From: a virus
Direction: 5' to 3' (one strand)
Virus record (IMG/VR): IMGVR_UViG_3300046791_000056
Location: 1-46,272 of that record
DNA length: 46,272 bases
The position numbers were made by a program, and so were the translations under genes. The notes under the pieces are model-generated. The model ran no database searches. It was not told the origin of the DNA and was given only the letters and a program-made list of their open reading frames with translations. Positions within the stretch are counted from its first letter, which is position 1, and each line of letters begins with the position of its first letter. Positions 30,800-41,368 of the stretch are shown here, one piece after another.

Positions 30800-32748
30800 T
30801 GGCTATACCTGATCCCGCTACAACTGAATGGGTTCCTATTTGGAGTCCCATGTCTACTGGACCTGTGGGGCCAACTGGTCCTACGGGACCACAGGGTCCA
30901 ACAGGAAATACAGGTCCACAAGGTCCACAAGGTATAAAGGGTGATACAGGAAATACTGGTGCTACAGGACCAACGGGTCCAACTGGTGCTACAGGTGCAG
31001 ATAGTACAGTACCGGGTCCAGTAGGTCCGCAAGGTATACAAGGTGTACAAGGACCAATAGGACCGACAGGTGCTACAGGTCCAAAAGGTGATACAGGTCC
31101 AGCAGGACCAACAGGTGGAATACACCATGTACAACATGAGCCGGGTGGTGCTGACCAAATTGTTGCTCTGCAATTAACTAGAGAATACGCTGCGAATACA
31201 CATACTTTACAACTGAAAGCAAATCTTCCATTAATGTCATTCTGGGAGAATAGTGCGCCTACTGATGGTAAAATGTGGCGTATATATCCGAGTGGGGGAT
31301 CACTATATATAGCTGCTACTAATGATGCTGATACTGTTAATTATTCTTCTATTAGCATGAATCGAAGTGGTGATGTATATACTACTAATGCAGTACATGT
31401 AGAAACTGGAAATAATCCTAGTCTATACTTGATGGATAGGGCTCAAGCCGTTAACTATCGAGTATTCCGTATCATGGCTCAGAGTCAACTACTTAGATTT
31501 TATAAGCAGGATGATATTGAATCTGGTCATCTTGTATTGATGGAACTTGATAGAGCTGGTAGTTTAACTGTTACTGGAAATCTAAATGCTTATGGAACTG
31601 CTGGAAATGTGGCACAAAAACATGTAACTAATACATTTGCAACTCATCAAAACATTAATGGTTACTTATATGTAAATACAGCTCCGGCAGCGGGTGATGC
31701 ATCAATCTTCCTTATCAATGCTGGTCGGACCTACAGAATTCTAAATTTTCAAGATAGTCTTCAGACTTGGTGTGAAGGTACTCTCGTATTAACACTCGCT
31801 TCTAATGGTAATTTTACCCTAAATCAGGCAACTTCCGGCGTAGGTAGATTAATATTCGGTACTTCCGTTGCATTGAGAGCTGAGGGTGCTAATAATTTAG
31901 GTGTAGTATCTGCTGATAATACTGCATATGCCCAACTTCAGTGTGGTAATATTTATACGGCAAGTGCAGCTAATAATTTAGGTGATTTAACCGTCAGAGG
32001 TGGAACTAATTTTCAAGGTGGAGTAACTGTAACTGCTGGCGGTGCTACTATTACCGGAGTTTTTATAGTGTATGGCAGTGCTGATATATCTAGTAGTCTT
32101 GTACTAGGTGGTAATTTCCATAATCGTGCTGGTACTTTTATTTATCCCGGTCGTAATGATATTACTCCAGATGGAACTATTCAGGGTAATTGGTATTTAG
32201 GTAGTAATGGAGCATATGGTCTTTATACTAATACTGGGCTATTCATTGCAGGCGCACTTACATGTAATGGAGGAGTAAATGTAACTGGAATCACTTGTAC
32301 TACTGTGTCTGCAAGTGGTGTTCTTACTGGTAGTGGATTTGGATGTAGATATGGTACACCAGGTCCGGCAGTAGGAAATCAATTCAATTTCCATTGGGAC
32401 GGTAACGTCGGAGTATGGATTGATGCTTCCAACATGGGAGCAATGATGATATCTTCCGATGCACGTATCAAACGTAATTTCACTCCAGTAGGGGGATATT
32501 TAGATAAAATACTACGACTTAATCCAGGATTATTTTACTTCCGTAAAGTCACTGATAGAGAACCAAGTCCAGATTCTCACTTTGGACTATTAGCACAGGA
32601 AGTGCAATCAATCATTCCTGAATTAGTTCATAACACGGGAATGATTACAGAGCTTACGCCAGATGGATTACTTCGACTTGATTATATGGAAATGATTCCA
32701 TTACTAGTCAAGGCAATTCAGGAATTAGCTAAAAAGGTAGGAATGTGA
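30799..32748 (+). CDS. Collagen-like tail fibre with S74 self-cleaving chaperone (649 aa)
   Basis: Residues 21-107 are Gly-x-y collagen-like triplets ([16 protein letters not shown] and so on) with one break at ADSTVP. A beta-rich shaft follows. The end, from about residue 550, is a peptidase S74 intramolecular chaperone: [20 protein letters not shown] with the Ser-Asp pair, [17 protein letters not shown], and a final coiled coil. S74 domains trimerise the fibre and then cut themselves off before the Ser. This is the second receptor-binding fibre. Confidence 0.9.
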   Translation: MAIPDPATTEWVPIWSPMSTGPVGPTGPTGPQGPTGNTGPQGPQGIKGDTGNTGATGPTGPTGATGADSTVPGPVGPQGIQGVQGPIGPTGATGPKGDTGPAGPTGGIHHVQHEPGGADQIVALQLTREYAANTHTLQLKANLPLMSFWENSAPTDGKMWRIYPSGGSLYIAATNDADTVNYSSISMNRSGDVYTTNAVHVETGNNPSLYLMDRAQAVNYRVFRIMAQSQLLRFYKQDDIESGHLVLMELDRAGSLTVTGNLNAYGTAGNVAQKHVTNTFATHQNINGYLYVNTAPAAGDASIFLINAGRTYRILNFQDSLQTWCEGTLVLTLASNGNFTLNQATSGVGRLIFGTSVALRAEGANNLGVVSADNTAYAQLQCGNIYTASAANNLGDLTVRGGTNFQGGVTVTAGGATITGVFIVYGSADISSSLVLGGNFHNRAGTFIYPGRNDITPDGTIQGNWYLGSNGAYGLYTNTGLFIAGALTCNGGVNVTGITCTTVSASGVLTGSGFGCRYGTPGPAVGNQFNFHWDGNVGVWIDASNMGAMMISSDARIKRNFTPVGGYLDKILRLNPGLFYFRKVTDREPSPDSHFGLLAQEVQSIIPELVHNTGMITELTPDGLLRLDYMEMIPLLVKAIQELAKKVGM

Positions 32749-32912
32749 TGTCAGAACAGCCACAAGGAATACAATTGTCACTTGAAGAGTTGTATCAGGT
32801 TATCGGAGAGAAGGAAGTCATTCGATTCAAACTGACAGAAGAAAATAAAAAACTCAATGAACAGATTACCATACTGACAGAGCAGCTTTCGAAGGAGAGA
32901 AAGAATGGCTGA
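32748..32912 (+). CDS. Small coiled-coil protein (54 aa)
   Basis: ATG 32748 overlaps the fibre stop by one base. The chain [20 protein letters not shown] continues as a charged heptad helix (LTEENKKLNEQITILTEQLS). It overlaps the next gene by eight bases. Possibly a fibre-assembly partner, or spanin-like without signal. Function unknown. Confidence 0.65.
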   Translation: MSEQPQGIQLSLEELYQVIGEKEVIRFKLTEENKKLNEQITILTEQLSKERKNG

Positions 32913-33255
32913 ACCTTCCACTAAACAGATGGCATTGACGTATGATACTGCTCCAGGTGGATTCATGGAGCGTGTTACTGCAATGCTGGCATTCGTATGC
33001 AGTACTATTCTGAGTGAACAGAGTGCTACACCATATCATGGGGCACGCGCACTCTATGCGCAACGAGTCGTAGGTAATCCCGCTGAAGCTGCGCGTCAGG
33101 CTGGTCCACAGATTGTAATGGGTGTGAACGTAGTCAGTACGACCACCTATAGTGAAGAGACGAAGAAATCTACTTGTACGATCACTGACATTGATCTTCA
33201 GAGTCAAATCGCAACTCTGTGGAATTCACTCGCGGGTATCGATACACCAGCATAG
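32905..33255 (+). CDS. Hypothetical conserved protein (116 aa)
   Basis: GAAGGAGAG precedes ATG. The first part is helical (GGFMERVTAMLAFVCSTILS, HGARALYAQRVVGNPAEAAR); a short strand region and TCTITDIDLQSQIATLWNS follow. Comparable small proteins lie between fibre and ejection genes in many environmental phages. Function unknown. Confidence 0.6.
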   Translation: MAEPSTKQMALTYDTAPGGFMERVTAMLAFVCSTILSEQSATPYHGARALYAQRVVGNPAEAARQAGPQIVMGVNVVSTTTYSEETKKSTCTITDIDLQSQIATLWNSLAGIDTPA

Positions 33256-33263
33256 AGGTTATT

Positions 33264-34562
33264 ATGGCTATTGCAGCACCAAAAAAGAAGACTACTACTC
33301 CTGCTGCAAAAGCAGCTCCAACCAGCGCATGGAGTTCACCCATCAGTCCTACTAATCCTATCTTCCAGCAATCAGGGAATGATGAAAGGGGACGTGTTCA
33401 GAATCGTATCGTGGATGAGCAATCACGATATAGAGGACAAATGGACCCCTATATAAATACATTAGGACAAGGATGGGGTGATGCATTAGAGCAGGGTCAA
33501 GCCGATTATGGCAACATAATGGGTGGACTTCGAGGATTGGCTGCTGGTGGTGGTAATATTTCCGCCGGGCGTGTAGGATACTCAGATCCATTCGGTCAAT
33601 CTTACGGTAAATTTACTGGTATGGCTGATACTGGAGGATATGATCTTCCTAATAATGCAGCATATCAGGGATACGGAGATTTAAGTAGGACGGGTGGATA
33701 TGATTTTCCCAATAATGAGGCATATCAGGGGTACTCGGAATTTGGTAAAACCGGTGGATACTCACCCAACGATATCGCTGATTTGCGTGCTCGTGGCGTT
33801 GCTCCTATTAGAGCGGCTTACGCGAACGCCCAAAGAGATGTAAGTAGGCAACGCGCACTACAGGGTGGATACTCACCTAATGCGACTGCTGTACTCGCTA
33901 AAATGGCTAGAGAACAGGGTCAAAGTGGTTCAGACGCACTACAGAATGTCAATGCTGGAATTATCGCTGGAAGAAATCAGGGTAGACTGAGCGGAATGGC
34001 TGGCATGGCAGGTATGGATCAAAGTCAGATTGCCAATCGAGCTACTGGTATGGCAGGAATGGCTGGAATGGATCAGAGTCAAGCTGCTAATCGAATCGCT
34101 GGTATGCAGGGAATGTCAAATATTGATACTCAGAGATTGAGTGCAGATCTTGATGCGAGCAAGTCCAACGCTGATTTGGGATTACGTGCTCAACAGTATA
34201 ATCAGGGTAATGCGCTCGACGCATACAAGACAATGGGATCACTCTATGGAACCACTCCCGGAATGGCAAATATGTTTGGTGATCAGCTTGGTAATGCTAT
34301 TCAAAATAGTGGTCAGCAGGGTACAAGCTACATTAACGCGGAAGGAAATGCGCAACAACTTCCTGGTAAATACGAGAACACTAAACAATACGTAACTGAT
34401 GCTGCTACACTCGCGAATCCATTCCTTGAATATCTTAAGAAAAGACCAGCTAGTCCCACCGGAACTGGATATGGTGGTGGAATGACTAGTAATGGTGGTT
34501 ATACACAGGGCGCACCAGCCGGTAGCATCGATTGGTCAAAGTATAATTTTGGGACACGATAA
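33264..34562 (+). CDS. Repeat-containing virion/ejection protein (432 aa)
   Basis: Starts at ATG 33264 (AGAGG upstream); the frame upstream is shadow. Two copies of a 20-residue repeat (GGYDLPNNAAYQGYGDLSRT and GGYDFPNNEAYQGYSEFGKT) lie near residues 127-170. GMAGMAGMDQSQxANR-type repeats lie around 250-285. Between them, an Ala/Arg-rich helix (YANAQRDVSRQRALQGGYSP). Low-complexity, flexible composition next to the large terminal gene fits an internal virion protein. Confidence 0.65.
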   Translation: MAIAAPKKKTTTPAAKAAPTSAWSSPISPTNPIFQQSGNDERGRVQNRIVDEQSRYRGQMDPYINTLGQGWGDALEQGQADYGNIMGGLRGLAAGGGNISAGRVGYSDPFGQSYGKFTGMADTGGYDLPNNAAYQGYGDLSRTGGYDFPNNEAYQGYSEFGKTGGYSPNDIADLRARGVAPIRAAYANAQRDVSRQRALQGGYSPNATAVLAKMAREQGQSGSDALQNVNAGIIAGRNQGRLSGMAGMAGMDQSQIANRATGMAGMAGMDQSQAANRIAGMQGMSNIDTQRLSADLDASKSNADLGLRAQQYNQGNALDAYKTMGSLYGTTPGMANMFGDQLGNAIQNSGQQGTSYINAEGNAQQLPGKYENTKQYVTDAATLANPFLEYLKKRPASPTGTGYGGGMTSNGGYTQGAPAGSIDWSKYNFGTR

Positions 34563-36076
34563 TGCCTCCATTTCCATCATTCTCAGCATTCGATCCCAAG
34601 AAGATTCGTACACAAGCCTTACTCGACAATTATGGCTTGACTGATCAGGGATTTGATCCCTCTCAGGGCATGATTGGTGGTGCTAGAGATCCATTTAGTG
34701 GGCCAAATTTATTTCCACCTGATAGTCCTGGTATTCAGCCTCCTAATGGCGTCAATCCATCTCCTAGTTATCAGGATATGGTGAATCAAATGGGCACATT
34801 TGAGACGCCTATGCAAGATAAATATCAGGGATTACTGAGTGCGCGTCCCGAGCGTGAAAAACCCGGACTTATGCGCACTCTAGTCGCTGCTGGCATGGGA
34901 TTAGGCTCAAAAGATCCATTCAAAACTGAAGAAGAGGTGATGTATGCACCTTACAATCGTGAGATGGCCGATTGGACCTCACAGGTTGAACCTGCATACA
35001 AATCTGCCCAACTAGAAAACACTGCTAACGCTAACGAACGCGCAATGAGAGGAACTATCCTCACTAATAAGACTAATATGGACCGCTATGAGGCCATGAA
35101 TGATCAAACCACTCGTCGGTATGATCTACAGCAACAGAAACAGGAAGCTGCTGCCGCGGTCGATAAAGTGAGAGCTGACGCATATGATTTCAAGATGCGT
35201 CATCCTGATTGGAAATTTGATTTTAGCGGTCCACAGGTTATTGCAGCCAGTCCTGATGGAACTCAAGCAGTAAAATTAGGTCCGACGGGTCATATGTCGG
35301 ATGCAGATAAAATCAATCTAAATCAAAAGAATGAATTAGCACGTATTGAAGCTCGTGGCAGAGAAGCTCAGGAAACTAAAGCAACACCATCAGGAACTCC
35401 ATCTGGAGCATCAGGGAATCCCGTAGTTCAGCGAAACATGAGATTCCAACATGTATACGATAATTATGGACCTGAAATTACTAAATACTTAAAACCTCCT
35501 CAAACCACTAATGGAACCTGGCAATTCACAGAAGAACCTACAGGTGGAATGCTCACTGGTTCTAAGGATTTAGCTCAACAGAAGGCAAATTATGCAAAAG
35601 CTAAACAACTGGTGAATGCAGGTATTGGAATTAGTCCAACTGGTGTATCTGCTGATAGTACGACTAAGAAACCACCAATCGGAGGTTCCAATACTCCACC
35701 CCCTGCTTCTAAACCAGAACCAATTCCACCTCCTTCTTCTGCTCGGACCTTATCTCCAGATGAATTCGTAGGTCCAGAGTTTATTGCAAGTGAAGAAGAG
35801 AGAACTAGAGCTAATCTAAGATCTAAAGTGGTTACTGCCAAAGCTAATGAAGAGGAAGAATTAAATAGGGTTATTAATGATCCTAAGTCTCCAAATCAGA
35901 TTAGAATTGCAGCAAAGAGGAGACTTGAAAGTCTTCGATATGATAAATCCCAAAATCCAAGTAATGTAATAGAAGATGCTAGTAAATCTCAACCTAATGA
36001 ACGACGTAAATCTACTGATGGTGGTAAAACCTGGCAATATTCCCATGATGGTGGAAAGACGTGGGGTAATGAATAA
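34562..36076 (+). CDS. Internal virion-like protein with Asp-box end (504 aa)
   Basis: One-base overlaps join it to both neighbours. The N-terminal 100 residues are Pro/Gly-rich, then a hydrophobic turn (LMRTLVAAGMGLGSKDPF), long charged helices (ENTANANERAMRGTILTNKT) and a Pro-rich linker. The last 20 residues hold two Asp-box motifs (STDGGKTW and SHDGGKTW), structural turns known from sialidases and other beta-propellers. Likely an ejected or internal protein; the purpose of isolated Asp boxes is unclear. Confidence 0.65.
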   Translation: MPPFPSFSAFDPKKIRTQALLDNYGLTDQGFDPSQGMIGGARDPFSGPNLFPPDSPGIQPPNGVNPSPSYQDMVNQMGTFETPMQDKYQGLLSARPEREKPGLMRTLVAAGMGLGSKDPFKTEEEVMYAPYNREMADWTSQVEPAYKSAQLENTANANERAMRGTILTNKTNMDRYEAMNDQTTRRYDLQQQKQEAAAAVDKVRADAYDFKMRHPDWKFDFSGPQVIAASPDGTQAVKLGPTGHMSDADKINLNQKNELARIEARGREAQETKATPSGTPSGASGNPVVQRNMRFQHVYDNYGPEITKYLKPPQTTNGTWQFTEEPTGGMLTGSKDLAQQKANYAKAKQLVNAGIGISPTGVSADSTTKKPPIGGSNTPPPASKPEPIPPPSSARTLSPDEFVGPEFIASEEERTRANLRSKVVTAKANEEEELNRVINDPKSPNQIRIAAKRRLESLRYDKSQNPSNVIEDASKSQPNERRKSTDGGKTWQYSHDGGKTWGNE

Positions 36077-39000
36077 TGCCTCAAAAGATTACTGATTGGG
36101 AACGAATTCCATCTTCAAAAATTACTGATTGGGAAAGTGTATCTAATCAAACTGACACTGATCCCGACTCTAACATCCTCAGAGAAGCATCATGGCCTGA
36201 GTGGGGTATTGGTCAGGCATTATCCATTCTTCCACCTATTGGAGCTGCTGTTTTAGCCTCTGAAACAGGTCCATTAGGTATGTGGGCTGCTGGTACTGCT
36301 GCTGGTGGTGCTGGTGAATGGGCTAAGGAAGAATTCGAGAAATGGCGTGGAATCAGGCGAGAGATTAACCCTGCTCAGATCGGTGTTCAGGGAGTCCTCA
36401 GTGGTATTCCATTAGGTGGAAAAGCTCCCGGTGTAGGAGCTACTGCTGAAGAGGTAATGAAACATGCATGGCAGGCGCCATTTAAGGGTGCAGCCAAAGG
36501 ATTCATAATCGGTGCAGGTGGTCACATCCCATCATCTCTAGCAGAAGGTGAGACTCCCACTATGGGTGGGATGATGCAGAGTGGTGTGGGTAGTGCATTA
36601 TTCGGTGCGGGAGGCGCGGCTGCATTCGATACAGTTCCATCAATTCGGAGAGCTAATCGACTTCGCGCTATTGCTGATGTTCCACCACCGAGTCCAATGT
36701 CTGAGGAGTTTAATCAGCGTATTCCATTAGATCCAGTTAGACCCGGAACTCCAGAGGAACCGATTTTACCATTCTATCCCGAGCAACCACCATCTCCACC
36801 ACCTACTATTCCACCGGGTCAGGCACCCCCTCCCGGTCCTATGAGTAATACCTCGCCTCGTGTAATTTCACTTCAGAATCCTACTCCCCCTCTAGTGAAT
36901 CAAATGAGGATGAGAGGATATGAAGTGTGGGAAGGTCATACTAACGCGAATGGTGATATGCAGATGATCCGTAGAGATCAACTCTCACCAGATGCTAGAG
37001 TACAGCCACTTCCACAGGAAGAGGAATTCAGCCTCACAGGTCAGTCGATGGATGATCTGTCGAGGGAGTCTGACATTCGTTCTGCTAGTATGGCACGCGC
37101 GCGTGAAATCGCTCAGGAGCAAGGAATTAGTATTGAGGAAGCACACGCACGCGCAATCGATGAGTACAAACGAAACGCATTCATCGAACAAGTTACTCCT
37201 GAACTCGGTCCAGTCGCTCGTCCAATTCCTCCACCTATCACTCCTGAAGCACCACCCACTATCGAACCCACAGTGAATCCGGGTGCAACAGAACTCGTAC
37301 AACGTGTATCTAAACGAGTTCAGGAAATCATGGCTGCGAAGGGTGTAGATGCAGCTACAGCTAGACAGATGGCTGCTACAGAATATGCTCAATCTATCAT
37401 TAAAAGTCAACCTACTACACAATCACCTGTAAATCTAGATTTTCCAACTAATGAAAATGGAATACATGAACAGCAGCAACCATCAGCAGCTAATAATGCG
37501 ATGTTGAAGGCTGCTGGATTTGAGCCGATGGGTCAGTTGAGTGTAGGTGGTAAACCACTATGGCGTCAGACTGGAGTAGTTAAACCTAAAGCACCTCCAG
37601 CACCAAATCAAATTCCTGCGATGGGAGACACTGTACCCTACCATCCAGATGATAATGTTATTATTGAGGAATCAAAGGTAAATAAGATTTTCCTCAAGAA
37701 TATGGAAGCAGATGGGATGTATCCTATCGGAAATGATGGAAAGGGTAACATCGTATTTGAGCGTAGAGATCCCGAAATCGATCTTCCCGATGAATCTCGT
37801 CGTGAATTTAACGATCTTGAACGATCACAAAATACATCAATTACAAATCCAACTGCACGAGGACTACCTAAAATAAGAACTGAAACAGATATTAAAGGAC
37901 ATACACGAGTTTGGATCAATGATCAAGAGTATACAGGTAATTTTGGACCCGGTGGACCCTCTGATCAGGATATAATAAGATTACATAGTCAGGTAAGAAA
38001 TCCTGAATCCTGGATAAGACTAGAACAACTTAAAGCGGAACAAGCAGGAACTACATTAGACAGTATTACCGCAGTTCCACCTAGAGGGAGAGGAATTGAA
38101 GAAGGTAGTGGTGTTAAAAATATAGATGACATTCCACAAGAATCCCGAAAATCAGGTCAATTTGCCGACGCAACTGATATGGAATTGTATGAACTTAGAA
38201 CACGACTAGCTGAAGATTATGACATGTGGAATACCGCCGCGATGAGTGACAAGTCCGGTATTATCAGTAAACATGCAAATACTGTTAGGAAGAAACTAGA
38301 TGCTGTAACAAAGGAATTGAGTGCGCGTCGAGGAGATATCTCCGCATCAATAATAGATGAAAATGAACATCCTATTGTTCAGAAATTCCGTGCAGGTCTA
38401 AAAACAGTTAATGATATAAATAAGGCATACTTTATCCTACCAGATGGAGCTATGATAGGTGATATCAATGGTAGCACCTCAAAAATACATGCCCAACTTG
38501 CTAGGGAAGTAGGAGTTGATTTACCCGATGCGATAGCAGCAGGTATTGTACGCTATCGACATGGTGGAGCTGAAATCTATACACCTATTACATCCAGTCA
38601 GGCTAAATCTCTTACTGATGCATTTTTACACCATGATACTCTGTATTTAGATGTATTTAACCATGCTAATGGTAAGGGTGAATTTTCCACTAAATCATTC
38701 CATGCGCGATCTTCAGCGGAAGGAATTCAAAATTGGGTCAACGCGCACTTCGATGAGAACTCAGTAAGAACTGCCATCGAAACGAAGAGAAGAGTCGCTA
38801 AGATTCAGAAGCAATACGACTCCATCGCACCACTACAGGGTAACGTCCATTACTTGGATGAGGGGAATAGATTAACTCCTGAGGAATTGAGTGTAATTCA
38901 ATCTAACCCTGTCATGACAAGGGGAATCGCTGCAATAGAGCGATTGAATCAGGCGATACTTAATATTGCAGATGGACTTGGATGGAAACCAGTATCCCCC

Positions 39001-40932
39001 GTTGCAATATGGAAACTACCATCCCAAAGACTGAAGAAATTCGGACTATTGTTCATGGGACCGGATGCGCGTGGTGTTACCTTTGGTATCCATATACCCC
39101 ATCCTGTTGATGTGAATGAATCAGCCATCATGATTAATCTGATGGAACATCTAAATGATGCAGCTAATACCACTAATCCAACTGGAATGTTGGTAGGCAA
39201 TTTATTAGATACACTAGGACATGAACAGGCACATATTCCTGGTGGTGGTCATGGAGATGATTTCTCACTTCGTGACTCCCAATTAACTGGAAGAATAACT
39301 AAGGATAAACGACTTATCCCACTAATAAATGCAGTAGAGGAGGCATTTGGCGATGGCAGAGGAAATCTTAGTCCAGAACTATCAGAAGCTCTACGAGTCT
39401 ATAATGAATCAAGAGGGCGCAGAGGAGGCGAAGCGCAGACTTTACTTCAAACTGGAATTGCTCAGCAACGACCACCAAATCAAGCAGCAGGACAGACAGC
39501 GAGCGATGGAAGCACTCCGACAGGTAAAGGAAAACCTCGGTCTATAGGTAGAGAAATTCTAAACTTTCCACGCGCGGCTACTACACCACTCGATCTCTCA
39601 GCCGCAATGAGGCAGGGACTACCACTCATCGGAACTAAGGCGTGGTGGAGCGCATGGAAACAACAGGTTGCTGCTCTTAAGTCTGAAGGAGCATATCAAA
39701 AGACACTAGCGGACATCAGAAAACGTCCATTATTCCAACAGCGGAGAGACATGAATCCTGACTCTCCAACATTTGGTAAAAAGGTTAAATCCTACGCAGA
39801 TCAGGCTGGAATGAAAGTGTCTGATGTGGCTGATATCTCAACTAGAGAGGAATCGGTTGCATCTACATGGATTGAAACTGGTGAGATGTTTGGAAAGGGT
39901 ACTGCATTACAGAAGGGTTATAAAGCTATTCTGGGAGATCCAATTCGTGCTACTAACCGTGCATACACGGCATTCCTAAATCAACTCAGAGCAGATACTT
40001 TCGAATCTCTGATTAATGATGCAGTAAGAGACTTTAAATCAGGAGTTAAGGGTGCGAAAGATCCCATGACTGATTTGAAGTTCGCAAAAGAAATTGCAGA
40101 TTATGTGAATACTGCGACTGGTAAGGGACCGATGCGACTCGCACGGCCTACCATCGAAGGTGGTAAGCTCGGATTGAAAGAATCGAATTTAGAACAAAAC
40201 GCACAACTACTGACTGATACACTATTCGCTCCCAGACTCTTCTTTTCACGCGCACGTATGTTGAATCCGATGACATACATGATGGCTACTCCATTCGTGA
40301 GGAAACAGTATCTTAAGTCCGCACTATCAGTAGCGGGCGCGTGGGGTACTATCAGTACATTAGGCTACATGGCAGGAAAGTCTGGAATTGCAGATGTAGA
40401 TGTGAGTCTAGATCCGAATAGTGCAGATTTCGGTAAGATGCGTATCGGAAATACGCGTCTAGATCCCGCGGGTGGATTTCAACAGTATCTCGTAGCGCTG
40501 TCGCGCCTGATTAGTGGAAGAACCACATCATCTAAAACTGGTAGAGATGCGGAGTTGGGTGCAGGATATCAGGCAGATACAAGGAAGGATATTGCTGAAC
40601 GATTCATGGTGAATAAGCTAAATCCCGTAGTAAAATTCGCATGGGATTTAATTGACGCATCACAGTATCAGCCCTTCCACGTAGCAGACAGGACTGCACA
40701 ACTGTTCGTTCCACTGATTATTCAGGATGTGATTGAGCTATCGAAAGAAGATCCATCCCTACTGCCACTGATCGCACCAATAGCACTAGGGATGGGTAGT
40801 CAGACATACGACAAGGGTGAATCTGCTGGTAAGATCATTCCACCAGAAAACGACTGGATTCTGAAGGGTGGAGATGTGCGTGAAATGTCAGAAGAGGATA
40901 TACTCCCTGATTGGGCGCAAGAGATTCAATAA
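36076..40932 (+). CDS. Large ejection/polyvalent protein with zincin motif and LPD38-like end (1618 aa)
   Basis: The N-terminus repeats KITDWE (residues 4-9 and 15-20), then has Gly/Ala-rich hydrophobic stretches (about 45-190) that could cross membranes. A disordered Pro-rich part spans 210-280. A metallopeptidase motif, HEQAH at 1049-1053 with GGGHGDD (His1059), lies in the middle. From about 1170, sequence such as LFFSRARMLNPMTYMM and FGKMRIGNTRLDPAGGFQQY resembles LPD38, a domain at the end of large polyvalent phage proteins. It probably enters the host with the DNA. It is the last late gene; its stop overlaps the opposing gene. Confidence 0.75.
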   Translation: MPQKITDWERIPSSKITDWESVSNQTDTDPDSNILREASWPEWGIGQALSILPPIGAAVLASETGPLGMWAAGTAAGGAGEWAKEEFEKWRGIRREINPAQIGVQGVLSGIPLGGKAPGVGATAEEVMKHAWQAPFKGAAKGFIIGAGGHIPSSLAEGETPTMGGMMQSGVGSALFGAGGAAAFDTVPSIRRANRLRAIADVPPPSPMSEEFNQRIPLDPVRPGTPEEPILPFYPEQPPSPPPTIPPGQAPPPGPMSNTSPRVISLQNPTPPLVNQMRMRGYEVWEGHTNANGDMQMIRRDQLSPDARVQPLPQEEEFSLTGQSMDDLSRESDIRSASMARAREIAQEQGISIEEAHARAIDEYKRNAFIEQVTPELGPVARPIPPPITPEAPPTIEPTVNPGATELVQRVSKRVQEIMAAKGVDAATARQMAATEYAQSIIKSQPTTQSPVNLDFPTNENGIHEQQQPSAANNAMLKAAGFEPMGQLSVGGKPLWRQTGVVKPKAPPAPNQIPAMGDTVPYHPDDNVIIEESKVNKIFLKNMEADGMYPIGNDGKGNIVFERRDPEIDLPDESRREFNDLERSQNTSITNPTARGLPKIRTETDIKGHTRVWINDQEYTGNFGPGGPSDQDIIRLHSQVRNPESWIRLEQLKAEQAGTTLDSITAVPPRGRGIEEGSGVKNIDDIPQESRKSGQFADATDMELYELRTRLAEDYDMWNTAAMSDKSGIISKHANTVRKKLDAVTKELSARRGDISASIIDENEHPIVQKFRAGLKTVNDINKAYFILPDGAMIGDINGSTSKIHAQLAREVGVDLPDAIAAGIVRYRHGGAEIYTPITSSQAKSLTDAFLHHDTLYLDVFNHANGKGEFSTKSFHARSSAEGIQNWVNAHFDENSVRTAIETKRRVAKIQKQYDSIAPLQGNVHYLDEGNRLTPEELSVIQSNPVMTRGIAAIERLNQAILNIADGLGWKPVSPVAIWKLPSQRLKKFGLLFMGPDARGVTFGIHIPHPVDVNESAIMINLMEHLNDAANTTNPTGMLVGNLLDTLGHEQAHIPGGGHGDDFSLRDSQLTGRITKDKRLIPLINAVEEAFGDGRGNLSPELSEALRVYNESRGRRGGEAQTLLQTGIAQQRPPNQAAGQTASDGSTPTGKGKPRSIGREILNFPRAATTPLDLSAAMRQGLPLIGTKAWWSAWKQQVAALKSEGAYQKTLADIRKRPLFQQRRDMNPDSPTFGKKVKSYADQAGMKVSDVADISTREESVASTWIETGEMFGKGTALQKGYKAILGDPIRATNRAYTAFLNQLRADTFESLINDAVRDFKSGVKGAKDPMTDLKFAKEIADYVNTATGKGPMRLARPTIEGGKLGLKESNLEQNAQLLTDTLFAPRLFFSRARMLNPMTYMMATPFVRKQYLKSALSVAGAWGTISTLGYMAGKSGIADVDVSLDPNSADFGKMRIGNTRLDPAGGFQQYLVALSRLISGRTTSSKTGRDAELGAGYQADTRKDIAERFMVNKLNPVVKFAWDLIDASQYQPFHVADRTAQLFVPLIIQDVIELSKEDPSLLPLIAPIALGMGSQTYDKGESAGKIIPPENDWILKGGDVREMSEEDILPDWAQEIQ

Positions 40933-41156
40933 CCACTCACATCACGAATCACATCACCCGCGCGTGGACCCTTTGGAGAGGGGACAGACTCGAATACCAC
41001 CCTTACAGTCTGTCCTCTTTCCGTATCCATCACAAAACTATCGAAATCCGCCTTATCGGGTACATCCTGACGATGGAAGAAATACTCTACTCCATCATCA
41101 CCCTTGATGAATCCGAATCCCTTATCCGGCAATACACGAAGAATTTTTCCGTTCAT
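40926..41156 (-). CDS. Cold-shock domain protein (76 aa)
   Basis: Residues 13-31 contain the RNP1 (KGFGFIK) and RNP2 (VEYFFH) motifs of cold-shock domains, which bind single-stranded RNA or DNA and melt structure. Length matches bacterial CspA proteins plus a short tail. It is the last gene of the leftward unit: its stop overlaps the end of the late block by seven bases and its ATGA start overlaps the previous stop. Confidence 0.9.
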   Translation of the reverse strand: MNGKILRVLPDKGFGFIKGDDGVEYFFHRQDVPDKADFDSFVMDTERGQTVRVVFESVPSPKGPRAGDVIRDVSGY

Positions 41157-41368
41157 CTCGGCTCCTCTTTAAAGTCAGCAGGTCGTGGTAGTTTGCAGCG
41201 CCAATCTGCACAAAATAAATTCCGTCCAAAATTAGTTCCCCTACACGCGGGACACTTCCACGGCTTCACATCCAGGAATTTAATGATGCGATCATCATTC
41301 CCTGTACGGATGGGAGCAGTAGGAATATAAACCTCTGGTTCCTCCCACTGTGGAATTGGAATTCTCAT
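41153..41368 (-). CDS. RanBP2-type-like zinc-finger protein (71 aa)
   Basis: WKCPACRGTNFGRNLFCADWRC near residues 37-58 has the W-x-C-x2-C-x3-N-x6-C-x4-C spacing of small RanBP2-like zinc fingers, known to bind single-stranded RNA or ubiquitin in other systems. A Pro-rich N-terminus precedes. Both ends overlap neighbours by four bases. Probably an RNA- or DNA-binding accessory of the replication genes. Confidence 0.75.
   Translation of the reverse strand: MRIPIPQWEEPEVYIPTAPIRTGNDDRIIKFLDVKPWKCPACRGTNFGRNLFCADWRCKLPRPADFKEEPR

Noticed and set aside
30859-31119. Tandem DNA repeat resembling a CRISPR or satellite
   Set aside because: It is in frame and encodes Gly-x-y collagen-like triplets of the fibre; units are 9 bases with no unique spacers.
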